Assembly: GCA_018883805.1 (NCBI GenBank)
Contig: JAHLFK010000031.1
Coordinates: forward strand, 1 to 63,408
Source: Candidatus Limosilactobacillus merdavium
Lineage (GTDB): Bacteria; Bacillota; Bacilli; Lactobacillales; Lactobacillaceae
Direction of reading: 5' to 3'
DNA length: 63,408 bases
Part shown: in pieces, positions 8,832 to 17,639 of the stretch
Layout: each line of letters starts with the position of its first letter
Position numbering within the stretch: position 1 is the first letter of the stretch
Notes under the pieces: generated by a model
Database searches by the model: none
What the model was told of the DNA's origin: nothing
Seen by the model: the letters and a program-made list of their open reading frames with translations, nothing else
Program-made: the position numbers and the translations under genes

Positions 8832-9167
8832 TATATTGACTCCCCCTAGAAAAACTTCTTTAACTACTTAACTAATCGAACAATAATCAAAAAGTAATAA
8901 AATGTAAAAATATTTAAGAAGTTATTAAGATTTCAAACTAAATAAAAAGTATCATTTATATGGCAAAAGAGCAAGTGATTTTAACAATTGATTACATAAT
9001 TAATAGGGTAAAGATTAGTTCTTATCGATTGAAAAATATTTCTATAAATAATTAAACTTAATTAGCATAAAAATGATATTTGTTCACCTTTGCGTGATTT
9101 TAGTTCAACTAGGGGTAAAATATTAAGATATAATGGAAAGCAGCTTGAAAAGAATTGGGGAAAAAGT
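8832..9167. other. Divergent promoter region, no gene
   Basis: This AT-rich stretch separates the minus-strand LysM gene from the plus-strand LacI-type gene. A TATAAT at 9129-9134 lies close upstream of the ATG at 9168. The long in-frame extension to 9090 would have to cross this -10 box, so I treat 9090-9167 as non-coding. No other structure was seen. Confidence 0.5.
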
Positions 9168-10109
9168 ATGGTAGCTAAATTGCAGGATGTTGCTAAATTG
9201 GCTGGTGTGTCTGTAACAACAGTTTCACGGGTAATTAACAACTATAGCTCTTTAAGTGAGAAGACAATCAAAAAAGTTCATGATGCAATGCGTCAATTAA
9301 ACTATCAGCCAAATGCATTGGCCCGGGCGATGCAGGGAAAGCCATCAAAGTTTATTGGCTTAATTTTTCCTAACCTTACTAACCCGTTCTTTGCTGAATT
9401 AGTTAATGAACTGGAACATCAGCTATTCTTAAAAGGATACAAAACAATTATTGCTTCCTCGGCTGAAAATAGGGAAATTGAGCACGAATATTTAAATATG
9501 CTGTTTGCTAATCAAGTTGATGGGATTATTTCAGGCTCCCACAACTTAGGGATTGAAGAATATCAGCGACTAACGGCACCAATCGTTTCGTTTGATCGGT
9601 ACTTGTCAGACAACATTCCGATCGTTGCTGCTGATAGTTATCGTGGTGGGCAACTGGCCGCTCAATTTATGGTTCGTAATCAGGTGGAACGGCTAGTAGT
9701 AATCGTTGATGAAGATACATCAGTTTCACCAACTTTGAATCGACTTCAAGGCGTCGTGGATTACTTAAATAGCCAAGGAAAGAATTTTACAACCTTGGTA
9801 AGAGATGAAATTGCACAAACAGACTTTGCCAAGCAGTATGATGGTGTGATCGCATCAAATGATGTTCAGGCGCTAGAAATTATTGATCAGTATCAAGAAG
9901 CTGGTCAGCGATTAAATCATGATTATTTTGTTACCGGATATGATGGATCACAATTAATTCAGCAGATAGCACCACAATTACCAACAGTTGTTCAGCCAAT
10001 TCATGCGCTCGCAGAACACTTAATTACAACGTTATTTGAGCGGATTGCTAGTCCTAATAAAAAAGTTGACTCAGTGACGTTACCAATTAAATTCAAACAG
10101 CCACTTTAA
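9168..10109 (+). CDS. LacI-family transcriptional regulator, ScrR/RbsR-like
   Basis: A 313-aa regulator with an N-terminal LacI HTH (LQDVAKLAGVSVTTVSRVIN, residues 5-24) and a periplasmic-binding-protein-like sensor domain. The start was set at the ATG at 9168, preceded by GGGGAAA, because a TATAAT lies within the longer reading frame. The DQ.DGII.G.HNLGI and VSFDRYL stretches recall sucrose/ribose regulators of lactobacilli. No sugar genes adjoin it, so its target is elsewhere and the effector is unknown. It converges on the next small gene with a shared terminator. Confidence 0.8.
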   Translation: MVAKLQDVAKLAGVSVTTVSRVINNYSSLSEKTIKKVHDAMRQLNYQPNALARAMQGKPSKFIGLIFPNLTNPFFAELVNELEHQLFLKGYKTIIASSAENREIEHEYLNMLFANQVDGIISGSHNLGIEEYQRLTAPIVSFDRYLSDNIPIVAADSYRGGQLAAQFMVRNQVERLVVIVDEDTSVSPTLNRLQGVVDYLNSQGKNFTTLVRDEIAQTDFAKQYDGVIASNDVQALEIIDQYQEAGQRLNHDYFVTGYDGSQLIQQIAPQLPTVVQPIHALAEHLITTLFERIASPNKKVDSVTLPIKFKQPL

Positions 10110-10111
10110 AA

Positions 10112-10150
10112 TTAAAAAAGAGGTCAAGTTAAATCTCGACCTCTTTTTAA
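10112..10150. terminator. Bidirectional terminator
   Basis: AAAAAGAGGTC pairs with GACCTCTTTTT between the converging LacI-type and 66-aa genes. Confidence 0.88.
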
Positions 10151-10168
10151 TTCGATTCGCAAAAAGTA

Positions 10169-10369
10169 TTAATCGTTGTTAGTATTATTACTTTGCATAA
10201 ACCGTTCAATCAGTTCTACTTCTTCATCAGTTGCGTCACTGTTACCAGATTTGATATCGTGAATTCGTTCAACGGATAAGTGACTACCGAAAGCAATCTG
10301 ATTATCATTCATATCGTTTTCACGTTCAAATTTGATTAATTCTTGGGCAATTTCGTTCAAATTATCCAT
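10169..10369 (-). CDS. Small acidic protein with possible HTH
   Basis: A 66-aa protein without signal or membrane segment. The middle (IAFGSHLSVERIHDIKSG) looks like a short lambda-repressor-type helix-turn-helix, so it may be a compact DNA-binding or antitoxin-like protein; such small proteins are widespread and uncharacterised in lactobacilli. It has a strong ribosome binding site (AAGGGGG) about ten bases before the ATG and ends in an Asn-rich tail. Monocistronic. Function unknown. Confidence 0.65.
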   Translation of the reverse strand: MDNLNEIAQELIKFERENDMNDNQIAFGSHLSVERIHDIKSGNSDATDEEVELIERFMQSNNTNND

Positions 10370-10590
10370 GAAATAAATTTCCCCCTTAGTACAATTAGCA
10401 TGGCTAATACAAATTAACTATTCTTATTGTAGAACAATCTTTAGTTTGATGCCAAAGTTAAGTTTATCATAGTTTGTAAAAATGCAATGCAATAAATATT
10501 TAAGTTTTGTTGATGTAGGCGGACAAGAACGATTTTTTGTGTGATAATCAATAATAAATCTATTGAATTGAGAAATGGAGAATCAGAATT

Positions 10591-11211
10591 ATGACTTGGA
10601 ACTGGCTAGGCTGGTTAATGTGGATCTTAGCGATTGCATTTTTAGGCTTTGTAATACATTACATTCGGGTAAAACAATTAATGTTAATCGCCAAAACTAA
10701 GAAACGGTTTGATGGAAAATTATTTGCCCGCTATGTGGCAATGTGCTTAGTAGCAATCATCTGGCTTGGTGGGTTGGTATACTTACACTTTGTTCAACCA
10801 GTTGACTACAATAATCAACAACAGGTACGGTTATCAACAAAGTACCAACCACTGCAATTGCATAATCAGGGAAGCGATTATTACTATGTTTTATCTAAAC
10901 GAAGCGCTTCAGGTAAACGACCAATCGTTTCATATACTTATTGGACCGACGATTCTAAGTACATGGTTAGTTCACACTTTAGTTCAATCAGTGATGGTGA
11001 TCGTCTGATTCCAGTTGAAGCATCTGGTTTACCATGGAATAAGAAGAAATTACAACGGATCGATAACGAATCAGGACACGCATTCTCTGCGGTAATGACG
11101 GGCTATTACCGGAATACGCCATTGAATGGATTGGGCCTGCGAGCAAACCATGTTGCATCAAGTTATACTCTACTTCGGGTACCACAAGAAAACATGGTTG
11201 CTGAACATTAA
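10591..11211 (+). CDS. Two-helix membrane protein of unknown function
   Basis: A 206-aa protein with two membrane helices near the N terminus (about 5-25 and 47-68) separated by a basic loop, then about 135 residues probably outside, rich in Tyr, Ser and Asn. It resembles uncharacterised lactobacilli membrane proteins that start MTWNxxG; I cannot name a function. A GGAG ribosome binding site lies upstream of the ATG. It stands alone, with its own terminator, ahead of an MFS transporter in the same direction. Confidence 0.65.
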   Translation: MTWNWLGWLMWILAIAFLGFVIHYIRVKQLMLIAKTKKRFDGKLFARYVAMCLVAIIWLGGLVYLHFVQPVDYNNQQQVRLSTKYQPLQLHNQGSDYYYVLSKRSASGKRPIVSYTYWTDDSKYMVSSHFSSISDGDRLIPVEASGLPWNKKKLQRIDNESGHAFSAVMTGYYRNTPLNGLGLRANHVASSYTLLRVPQENMVAEH

Positions 11212-11248
11212 ACTGTAGGTATAGAAGTTTACAGGATATTAAATCAGT

Positions 11249-11294
11249 GGCACCAAGGGTTCGACTCTTTCGGACGTTTGGTGCCTGTTTGTTG
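11249..11294 (+). terminator. Terminator after the two-helix protein
   Basis: GGCACCAA (11249-11256) pairs with TTGGTGCC (11278-11285) followed by a T-rich tail. Confidence 0.7.
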
Positions 11295-11401
11295 CCTTAT
11301 TAAGTTGATAAGTAGCTGATTTCGTTCAGAAAAGTCATTAATTGTTTTGTTGCTTTCTTTTATCAGTTCGGATACCTTTGAGGAGTTAGGTTGCAGAATA
11401 T

Positions 11402-12580
11402 ATGAAAAAGGAAAAATCAGTCCAGCTAAAGTGGGTGGCATTAGCTAGTCTATTAAATAATACAGGAGCCGCCTTTATTTGGCCTTTAACCACAATGTAC
11501 GTTAACAAGTACTTGGGGCAAACGTTAACAACCACTGGGATCGTAATGCTTTTTATTTCGATTTCCATGATGATCGGTAATTATACAGGAGGATGGCTGT
11601 TTGACCATTGGAGTTCATATCGGACAGCTCTATTAGGTGTTATTTGTTCAACAGTACCGATTGTGTTATTGATCTTTATCCATGGTTGGCCATGGTATGC
11701 GTTGTTAATGGTAGTTAACAGTTTTGGGGATGGAATTAACATGACAATTGTTAATTCATACGGAACTGCTGTTACCAATCATCCAGCAAGATTCGTATTT
11801 AATTATATTTACATGGCATTTAACGTTGGGGTTATTTTGGGAACCCTCCTTGTTGGGGTCCTCTTACCAATCAGTGTTGTCTTGGTATTCAGCGTTGCGG
11901 CAGTATTCTATATTGGTCTGACATTAATGGTTGTGTTGACCTTCAATATTGATGTTAAGAAGGTTGAACAAGCTCAACAAACTAAGAGAGTGAAAAGAAC
12001 TAGTGGACAGACTAAGTATCTTTTCTTAGTTGTCTTAATTTTAATTAATGTAATGACTATTCATATGAGTTACTCACTGTGGGAAAGCGTGATGGCAGTC
12101 CACATGACGAATATGGGGATTCCGTTCTATGCCTACAGTATGTTGTGGACATTAAACGGAATTATCATCATTATTGGTCAACCATTAGTCAACAAACTGA
12201 GCCCTTATATGCGGCTCTCAACCCAGATCGTTTTGGGAATTTTAATTTTTGCTAGTTCATTTTTCTTCTTGATTTTTGCTAAGAGCTTACCGGAGTTTGT
12301 AACTGACTTTGTTGTTCTAACGATTGGAGAAACTCTAAGCTTTGCGGGTCTTCCTGCATGGATTACTCAATTGACGGGAACGGAGAATGCTGGTCATTAT
12401 CAAGGCCTCTATAATATTGTGATTTCAGTTGGACGAGCGATTGGGCCACTTTACGGTGGTTATATTATTGAACATGGTAATTACCAGGACCTGTTCTTAT
12501 CAGTTTTTGCGATGATGATCTTGACGTTAATGTTTGTAGGCATTAAATTATTCCATATTCATCATCAGCAGGTTCGCTGA
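11402..12580 (+). CDS. Major facilitator superfamily transporter (MdtG-like)
   Basis: A 392-aa protein with about 12 predicted membrane helices and the MFS-1 style loop 2-3 (GNYTGGWLFDHWSSYR), where the conserved GxLaDrxGrr motif is recognisable. A basic cytosolic loop (about 185-205) splits the two halves. It is of the drug-efflux type; the substrate is unknown. A GAGGAG ribosome binding site precedes the ATG. The neighbours give no hint: hisS follows with its own leader. Confidence 0.78.
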   Translation: MKKEKSVQLKWVALASLLNNTGAAFIWPLTTMYVNKYLGQTLTTTGIVMLFISISMMIGNYTGGWLFDHWSSYRTALLGVICSTVPIVLLIFIHGWPWYALLMVVNSFGDGINMTIVNSYGTAVTNHPARFVFNYIYMAFNVGVILGTLLVGVLLPISVVLVFSVAAVFYIGLTLMVVLTFNIDVKKVEQAQQTKRVKRTSGQTKYLFLVVLILINVMTIHMSYSLWESVMAVHMTNMGIPFYAYSMLWTLNGIIIIIGQPLVNKLSPYMRLSTQIVLGILIFASSFFFLIFAKSLPEFVTDFVVLTIGETLSFAGLPAWITQLTGTENAGHYQGLYNIVISVGRAIGPLYGGYIIEHGNYQDLFLSVFAMMILTLMFVGIKLFHIHHQQVR

Positions 12581-12680
12581 AAGGTACCAAAAGTGCGCTA
12601 GCTATGGTAAAATCACACATGGATAATCAGTAAAAATAAGTTTAAATATCTTTATAGAGAGACGATTTAATTCGTTAGTC

Positions 12681-12710
12681 GCCCTCTAAGGCAATTTGTC
12701 TTAGACGGGC
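12681..12710 (+). promoter_or_regulatory. Hairpin in the hisS leader
   Basis: GCCC-T-CTAAG (12681-12690) pairs with CTTAG-A-GGGC (12700-12710, one bulged C), a ten-bp stem ending 26 bases before the hisS start. An upstream short stem ACGA/TCGT (12662-12675) precedes it. It lacks the T-box AGGGTGG-type sequence, so any control would be of another sort. Confidence 0.4.
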
Positions 12711-12736
12711 GCTTTATGTTTGAAGGGAGAACCAAC

Positions 12737-14014
12737 ATGGAATACCAAAAACCAAAAGGAACCGCAGACTTATTACCAGGAACCACTAACCTCTGGGAAA
12801 AAGTTGAACAGACTGCTCGTGAAGTCTTCGATCAATTTGGCTATCGCGGAATCCGGACACCAATGTTTGAAGACTACAATGTCTTTTCACGGAACGTTGG
12901 TGATACTTCAGATATCGTTGAAAAGGAAATGTACGATTTCCATGACAAGGGTGATCGGCACATTGCTTTACGACCTGAAGGAACTGCTGGGGTTGTTCGG
13001 GCATACGTTGAAAACAAGTTGTATGGCCCTGAATATCCAAAGCCATACAAGGTTTACTACATGGGCCCAATGTTCCGTTATGAACGGCCACAATCAGGTC
13101 GGCAACGTGAATTCCACCAAATTGGTGTTGAAGCATTGAATAACGAATCACCACAAATTGATGTTGAAGTTATTGCAATGGCAATGCAGCTCTTCAAGCG
13201 GTTCGGTGTTCCTAATGTTAAGCTGACAATTAACACATTAGGTGATCAACAAGTTCGTAAAGACTATCGTGAAGCCCTAATCAACTACTTGAAGCCACAC
13301 TATGATGAATTAAGTTCTGATTCTCAAGAACGGATGTACCGGAATCCATTGCGGGTCTTAGATAGTAAGGACGCTGGTGATCAAAAGATTGTTGCCAACG
13401 CTCCTTCAATCCTTGATTACTTGGACGATGAATCACAACAATACTTTGATCAAGTTCAATCCTTATTGAAAGAACTCGGAATTGATTACGAGATTGATAC
13501 AAATATGGTTCGTGGATTGGACTACTACAACCACACAATCTTTGAAATTATGTCTGATTCACCAGTATTTGGCGGTGGTTACACGACTGTTTGTGCCGGT
13601 GGTCGTTACAATGGCTTGATCAACCAATTAGGTGGCCCTGAAGAAGGTGGAATTGGTTTCGGGATGGGAGTTGAACGGTTGATGTTACTTCTCCAACAAG
13701 AAAACCCTGAATTTGCCCCTCATGATCAATTAGATGTCTTCTTTGCTAGTGCAAATGAAGATGGTGACAACCTTGCCTTCAAGATTTTGAACCAAATCCG
13801 TGACAAGGGAATTATTGCTGACAAGGATTACAGTGGTGTTAAGGTTGGTAAGCAGATTAAAGAAGCTTTCCGGCGTAATGCTAAGTACTTTGCAGTCTTT
13901 GGTGAACGCGAAGTTGACGAAGGTCAGTTCCAATTAAAGAATGCTGCAACAAAGGATACTGTCGATGTTAAGATTGATGACTTTGTTGCTGATCCCGCTA
14001 AGTACTTGAAATAG
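12737..14014 (+). CDS. hisS: Histidyl-tRNA synthetase
   Basis: A 425-aa class II aminoacyl-tRNA synthetase that charges tRNA-His. The N terminus MEYQKPKGTADLLPG is characteristic. Also visible are motif 2 (FRYERPQSGRQREFHQ), the histidine-binding stretches VRGLDYYNHTIFE and CAGGRYNGL, motif 3 (GGIGFGMGVERL) and a C-terminal anticodon-binding domain (about 330-425). The start was set at the ATG at 12737, where AAGGGAG stands in front; the upstream in-frame ATG has no site. Lactobacilli often have aspS directly after hisS; here a structured repeat and a converging gene follow instead. Confidence 0.95.
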   Translation: MEYQKPKGTADLLPGTTNLWEKVEQTAREVFDQFGYRGIRTPMFEDYNVFSRNVGDTSDIVEKEMYDFHDKGDRHIALRPEGTAGVVRAYVENKLYGPEYPKPYKVYYMGPMFRYERPQSGRQREFHQIGVEALNNESPQIDVEVIAMAMQLFKRFGVPNVKLTINTLGDQQVRKDYREALINYLKPHYDELSSDSQERMYRNPLRVLDSKDAGDQKIVANAPSILDYLDDESQQYFDQVQSLLKELGIDYEIDTNMVRGLDYYNHTIFEIMSDSPVFGGGYTTVCAGGRYNGLINQLGGPEEGGIGFGMGVERLMLLLQQENPEFAPHDQLDVFFASANEDGDNLAFKILNQIRDKGIIADKDYSGVKVGKQIKEAFRRNAKYFAVFGEREVDEGQFQLKNAATKDTVDVKIDDFVADPAKYLK

Positions 14015-14023
14015 ATGAAAGAG

Positions 14024-14210
14024 GGAGCTGGAAAACAACGAATTTGCAAGGCGGTGGACTAAGGATAGAACGATGATTAGCACGGAATCGGGCTGATTAT
14101 CGTTCGAACTTAGGCTCGAGCCTTGCAGTTGTTTTCCGCGATTAGACTCTGTAACATTTGAAACCAAAATAGAGGCCGACGAAAATATAGAGTATTTTCT
14201 CGGCCCCTTT
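14024..14210 (+). repeat. Two-hairpin structured repeat, copy 1
   Basis: It begins about ten bases after the hisS stop. Hairpin 1 spans 14030-14137: outer stem GGAAAACAAC/GTTGTTTTCC, then GCAAGGC/GCCTTGC, CTAAG/CTTAG and a 13-bp inner stem. Hairpin 2 (14174-14205) is GGCCGA-c-GAAAATA with TATTTTC-TCGGCC and has a short T-tail, so it may end transcription. A homologous copy lies at 44143-44328; the differences in the stems are compensatory (see findings). Orientation is set by two G-T wobble pairs in the inner stem, which pair only as plus-strand RNA. Confidence 0.75.
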
Positions 14211-14221
14211 GCTATTTAAAA

Positions 14222-14872
14222 TTATTTATCTGCTTCAGGAATTTTATAGGTTCCCATATCACTTGCAACAACAACTCGGCCAGCATAAGATTTGCCGGCA
14301 GCTTGAGTTAAACCAACCTTATTCATGGCAAAGGTTACAGTTGCTGTTGCTTTAACGGCGACCCCCATGATTTCACCTGTATCAGTATTAATTCCTGAAG
14401 GCATATCAACTGCGACCACAACAGCATCACTATTATTGATTGCTTTGATTGCATCGGCGTAAGTACCTTCAACCGGTCGATCAATTCCAATGCCAAAAAG
14501 GGCATCGACAATCAGTGAAGCATCTTTCAGGACATTTAGGTCGTTTGTTTGTGGAATTTTATAATATTGACAAATCTTATCTTGGACTTGATGTTCTTCA
14601 GAAGCATGATCTGGATTACCGACATTCAGGATTTTAACTTTTACACCAGCAATATGGAGAAGTCGGGCGACATCAAGACCATCACCACCGTTGTTTCCAC
14701 TCCCTGCTACAACAACGACATTTTGCAAGTTAATGGGGAAAGCATTTAAGACTTCATCACGAACTGCTAGGGCTGCCCGTTCCATTAAAACTAACGAAGG
14801 GATGCCGATTGTATTGATTGTGTATGAGTCGTAACGCCGCATTTGTTCAGCGGTAATTGCATTATCTGCCAT
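14222..14872 (-). CDS. nnrE: NAD(P)HX epimerase
   Basis: A 216-aa YjeF-N family protein that repairs hydrated NADH/NADPH by interconverting the R and S forms. The family motif VVVVAGSGNNGGDGLDVAR (about 53-71) and VDMPSGINTDTG (about 158-169) are present. It lacks the C-terminal dehydratase domain that some bacteria carry fused, so the dehydratase must be encoded elsewhere. AGGAGGT precedes the ATG by seven bases. It converges on hisS, with repeat copy 1 between them. Confidence 0.85.
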   Translation of the reverse strand: MADNAITAEQMRRYDSYTINTIGIPSLVLMERAALAVRDEVLNAFPINLQNVVVVAGSGNNGGDGLDVARLLHIAGVKVKILNVGNPDHASEEHQVQDKICQYYKIPQTNDLNVLKDASLIVDALFGIGIDRPVEGTYADAIKAINNSDAVVVAVDMPSGINTDTGEIMGVAVKATATVTFAMNKVGLTQAAGKSYAGRVVVASDMGTYKIPEADK

Positions 14873-14991
14873 ATTTATGACCTCCTGGATAGAAACTACC
14901 TTTAGCTTAGCACTTTAAAGATCTAGCAGTAGAATTTTTAATTTAAGATCAGTAAAATATGGTTAGTTTAATCAATAGGCAGGGGAGAATC

Positions 14992-15309
14992 TTGAGTAAA
15001 AAAGGAAAGTATGAAGTTCAACGGTTTACATGCATACCGGTAGAAACTGACGATAATGGTAAATACCAACTAAAGGTCGATCAGCAAGGTAACGCTAAGA
15101 TTCATATTTGGCGGACTGGTAAACATACTAAGGGAAAGTATCAACGCCCTGGACAATTAATGCTGACAGAAAATAATTTAATGGCAGTGATCATTGCAGC
15201 AGAGCCAATGGCATTCAAAGATCGCCACAGCGAAACACCATTACAACGTTTCCTAACAACGTTTGTGGATGATGATGTTTTGCAGCAGGGATTGAAGTTA
15301 ATGAAATAG
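14992..15309 (+). CDS. Small basic protein of unknown function
   Basis: A 105-aa protein, not recognised. I chose the TTG at 14992 because AGGGGAG lies just before it and the basic start MSKKGKYEVQ follows; the ATG at 14959 has no ribosome binding site. No membrane segment is visible; it is rich in Lys and Gln with a possible short beta-rich N-terminal half (KYEVQRFTCIPV, KIHIWRTG). It converges on the DUF488 gene, sharing a terminator. Confidence 0.6.
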   Translation: MSKKGKYEVQRFTCIPVETDDNGKYQLKVDQQGNAKIHIWRTGKHTKGKYQRPGQLMLTENNLMAVIIAAEPMAFKDRHSETPLQRFLTTFVDDDVLQQGLKLMK

Positions 15310-15324
15310 AAAATAATATATAGA

Positions 15325-15360
15325 AAACGAGACAGAAATCATAAATCCTGCCTCGTTTTT
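15325..15360. terminator. Bidirectional terminator
   Basis: AAAACGAG-ACAG pairs with CTGC-CTCGTTTT between converging genes. Confidence 0.8.
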
Positions 15361-15374
15361 ATTTGTTATTGAGT

Positions 15375-15761
15375 TTATTTGACTACTTGAAGCTTAACGT
15401 CCAAATCCTTAGCAAGCTTGTTAGCTAGAATAACAGCCTGGTTATGTTCTTCATCTTTTGCCCCATAAAGAAGAATAACGTTTTGTGATTTTAATTGTTC
15501 TTGAACGATTGCGCGGAGTGAATTGTAATAGGAAGGATTAGCTGCAATCTCAGCCAAATAACGATCCTTAAATTCAAGAAAACGAGCAACATCGTGATCA
15601 TACCATTTACGCAAATCGGCACTTGGCGCTACTTCTTTCATCCAACGATCAAGGTGAGCTTTCTCTTTGGAAATTCCGCGAGGCCAAACGCGATCAACCA
15701 GAATTCGATAACCATCCAAATCAGCAGGTTTTGTGTAAATTCTTTCTAACTTTAATTCCAT
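15375..15761 (-). CDS. DUF488 (YeaO-like) protein
   Basis: A 128-aa protein of the DUF488/YeaO group. Family segments are RILVDRVWPRG near the start, WYDHD and the C-terminal VILLYGAKDEEHNQA. Biochemical function is unknown; relatives have been discussed as metal- or nucleic-acid-associated. It is divergent from the DNA glycosylase gene over a 64-bp promoter region. GAGGGGGA precedes the ATG. Confidence 0.8.
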   Translation of the reverse strand: MELKLERIYTKPADLDGYRILVDRVWPRGISKEKAHLDRWMKEVAPSADLRKWYDHDVARFLEFKDRYLAEIAANPSYYNSLRAIVQEQLKSQNVILLYGAKDEEHNQAVILANKLAKDLDVKLQVVK

Positions 15762-15825
15762 AGTAGTGAATCCCCCTCAAATAAGTGATACTTTTAGAAT
15801 AGTACAAGATGAAGGGGAGTCAAAT

Positions 15826-16461
15826 ATGCTGACAGAATATCAACAATTTTTTACAGGACGACCAACAATTGAGATTGCAAAGTCTTTGTTAGGAAAACAG
15901 CTCTCATATACTGATGAGGACGGCAATAAAGTCGGTGGCTTGATTGTAGAAACCGAAGCATATCTAGGAGAAAATGATTCCGCTTCACATGCATATAACG
16001 GTAGAAGAACGAATTATTCAGAATCGTTATATGGTAACCCGGGAAATATTTATCTTTATCAAATTCGCGCTCACTATTGTTTCGATGTGGTTGTTCAAAA
16101 TGCTGAAGAGCCACAAGGAGTCTTAATTAGAGGATTAGAACCAACAATTAATCTGGAGAAAATGGCAGAAAATCGTGGGATGAAAGGATTTAACATTAGT
16201 AATGGACCAGCAAAATTAGTCCAAGCTTTGGGGATTCATTCGCGTGAATTGGACGGTTCTCCATTAGAAACGAGTCCATTAACGATTGACATTACTGAAG
16301 GTAGAAAACCACGTGAGGTTGTAACGACTAGTCGAATCGGTGTTAATTTGAATGGTAAAGATGGTCGGAGCCCATATCGGTTCTACGTAAAGGGAAATCC
16401 ATACGTTTCTGGATTGCGAAAAAGAGAAATGAATTTAGAAAACCACGGATGGGAGGAATAA
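15826..16461 (+). CDS. 3-methyladenine DNA glycosylase (AAG/MPG family)
   Basis: A 211-aa base-excision-repair enzyme that removes alkylated purines. The signature VETEAYLG, with the water-activating Glu, is clear, as are SHAYNGRR and NPGNIYLYQIR. I start at the ATG at 15826, with AGGGGAG in front; a -10-like TAGAAT near 15795 lies inside the longer frame, which begins at 15766. The stop is followed two bases later by the AAA+ gene start, so the two are probably co-transcribed. Confidence 0.85.
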   Translation: MLTEYQQFFTGRPTIEIAKSLLGKQLSYTDEDGNKVGGLIVETEAYLGENDSASHAYNGRRTNYSESLYGNPGNIYLYQIRAHYCFDVVVQNAEEPQGVLIRGLEPTINLEKMAENRGMKGFNISNGPAKLVQALGIHSRELDGSPLETSPLTIDITEGRKPREVVTTSRIGVNLNGKDGRSPYRFYVKGNPYVSGLRKREMNLENHGWEE

Positions 16462-16463
16462 AA

Positions 16464-17639
16464 TTGGCGTTAACTTACCAACAACTTTTAATTACCGTTC
16501 CCCTAGTCTTGCGGGCTGGTAATGTTCCCAGCATTGTTGGTGAAGCGGGACTAGGAAAAACAGCCTTGGTAGAAGAAGTGGCAGCAAAAATGAATGCCAA
16601 ATTATTTACAACGGTTGTAAGCCTTAGCGAAAAAGGCGATCTTTCAATTCCCGTTCCACCGCTAACGAGTGATTCGTTTATTCAAACTAAGCACTATGGC
16701 CGTCTAGCCAATGTTCAATTTGGCTATTCAGAAACTTTAGTGTCGATCATTCGCTATGCAGAGGAAAATCCTGACCAGCCAATTATTTGGTTCCTTGATG
16801 AATTTAACCGTGGTCCGCAGTCCGTTCAGAGTGAGCTAATGAACTTGGTACTTCAGCGGCAAATTAATTCACTCCGCTTGCCAAACACCGTCAAAATCGT
16901 GATTGCAGAGAATCCAGATAATACGATGGAAGGATTTGAAAATAGTGAATATGCAGTTTCTACGGGGGATGCTGCTATTAAGGACCGGACAGTTCGCTTA
17001 GTAATGACGACTTCGACTGCTGAGTGGCTAAAGTGGGCTAAGGAGATTAATCCTGGTAGTAAACGAACGCGGATCAATCCGTTAGTAATTGATTATCTTT
17101 CTCGTTACCCACATCGGTTAGTTCAACCCCACCAATTTGGTTCCGATCTAACACCAACTCCGCGGGCATGGGAGCGTGTTTCTAAGAACTTAGATCAACT
17201 GCAACAATTGCCTAAGAAGCTTCAAGACCAATTAGCCCCTGATCTTTTTAGTGGCGATTTGGGTACGGAGATTGGTGCTTCGTTTGCAGAATTTGTTCAA
17301 GCACACGGCGTTCAAATGCGGGTTAGCGATATGATCAAACATGCGGAATTAGAAGAGAATTTTCAACAGTTGGAAGAGGCGGAAAAGCTATCTCTACTAC
17401 GAGAGTGGGTTGAAAAGTATCCCAAAACACTTGCTGAAGATTCTGGAGCTAAGAATTTCAGTAACTACTTAACTGACATTAGTCCCGATGGTCAATACGC
17501 TCTTGTGCAACAACTAGGTGAAAATGATGAACTTCTTCGCCAAATGTATAAGGCAGCTGAAGCAAATCCAGACGGGAATGTTGCCGAACTATATGAAACT
17601 GGAGCACAAATAGCGACATATGGAGATAAAGGCGAATGA
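16464..17639 (+). CDS. MoxR-type AAA+ ATPase
   Basis: A 391-aa AAA+ protein. Walker A is GEAGLGKT (26-33) and Walker B IIWFLDEF (107-114, Asp112-Glu113); sensor-1-like IVIAENPDN follows. I take the TTG at 16464, six bases after GGAGGA; the ATG at 16449 lies in the glycosylase gene upstream of that site. MoxR ATPases remodel or activate partner VWA proteins, and the next gene is such a protein with a 4-bp ATGA overlap. Target and cellular role are unknown. Confidence 0.8.
   Translation: MALTYQQLLITVPLVLRAGNVPSIVGEAGLGKTALVEEVAAKMNAKLFTTVVSLSEKGDLSIPVPPLTSDSFIQTKHYGRLANVQFGYSETLVSIIRYAEENPDQPIIWFLDEFNRGPQSVQSELMNLVLQRQINSLRLPNTVKIVIAENPDNTMEGFENSEYAVSTGDAAIKDRTVRLVMTTSTAEWLKWAKEINPGSKRTRINPLVIDYLSRYPHRLVQPHQFGSDLTPTPRAWERVSKNLDQLQQLPKKLQDQLAPDLFSGDLGTEIGASFAEFVQAHGVQMRVSDMIKHAELEENFQQLEEAEKLSLLREWVEKYPKTLAEDSGAKNFSNYLTDISPDGQYALVQQLGENDELLRQMYKAAEANPDGNVAELYETGAQIATYGDKGE

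Noticed and set aside
9090..9167. N-terminal extension of the LacI-type regulator
   Set aside because: A TATAAT lies within it and the HTH normally begins within a few residues of the start; the ATG at 9168 fits.
12600..12736. T-box riboswitch before hisS
   Set aside because: The conserved AGGGTGG-type sequence and antiterminator are absent and the leader is too short.
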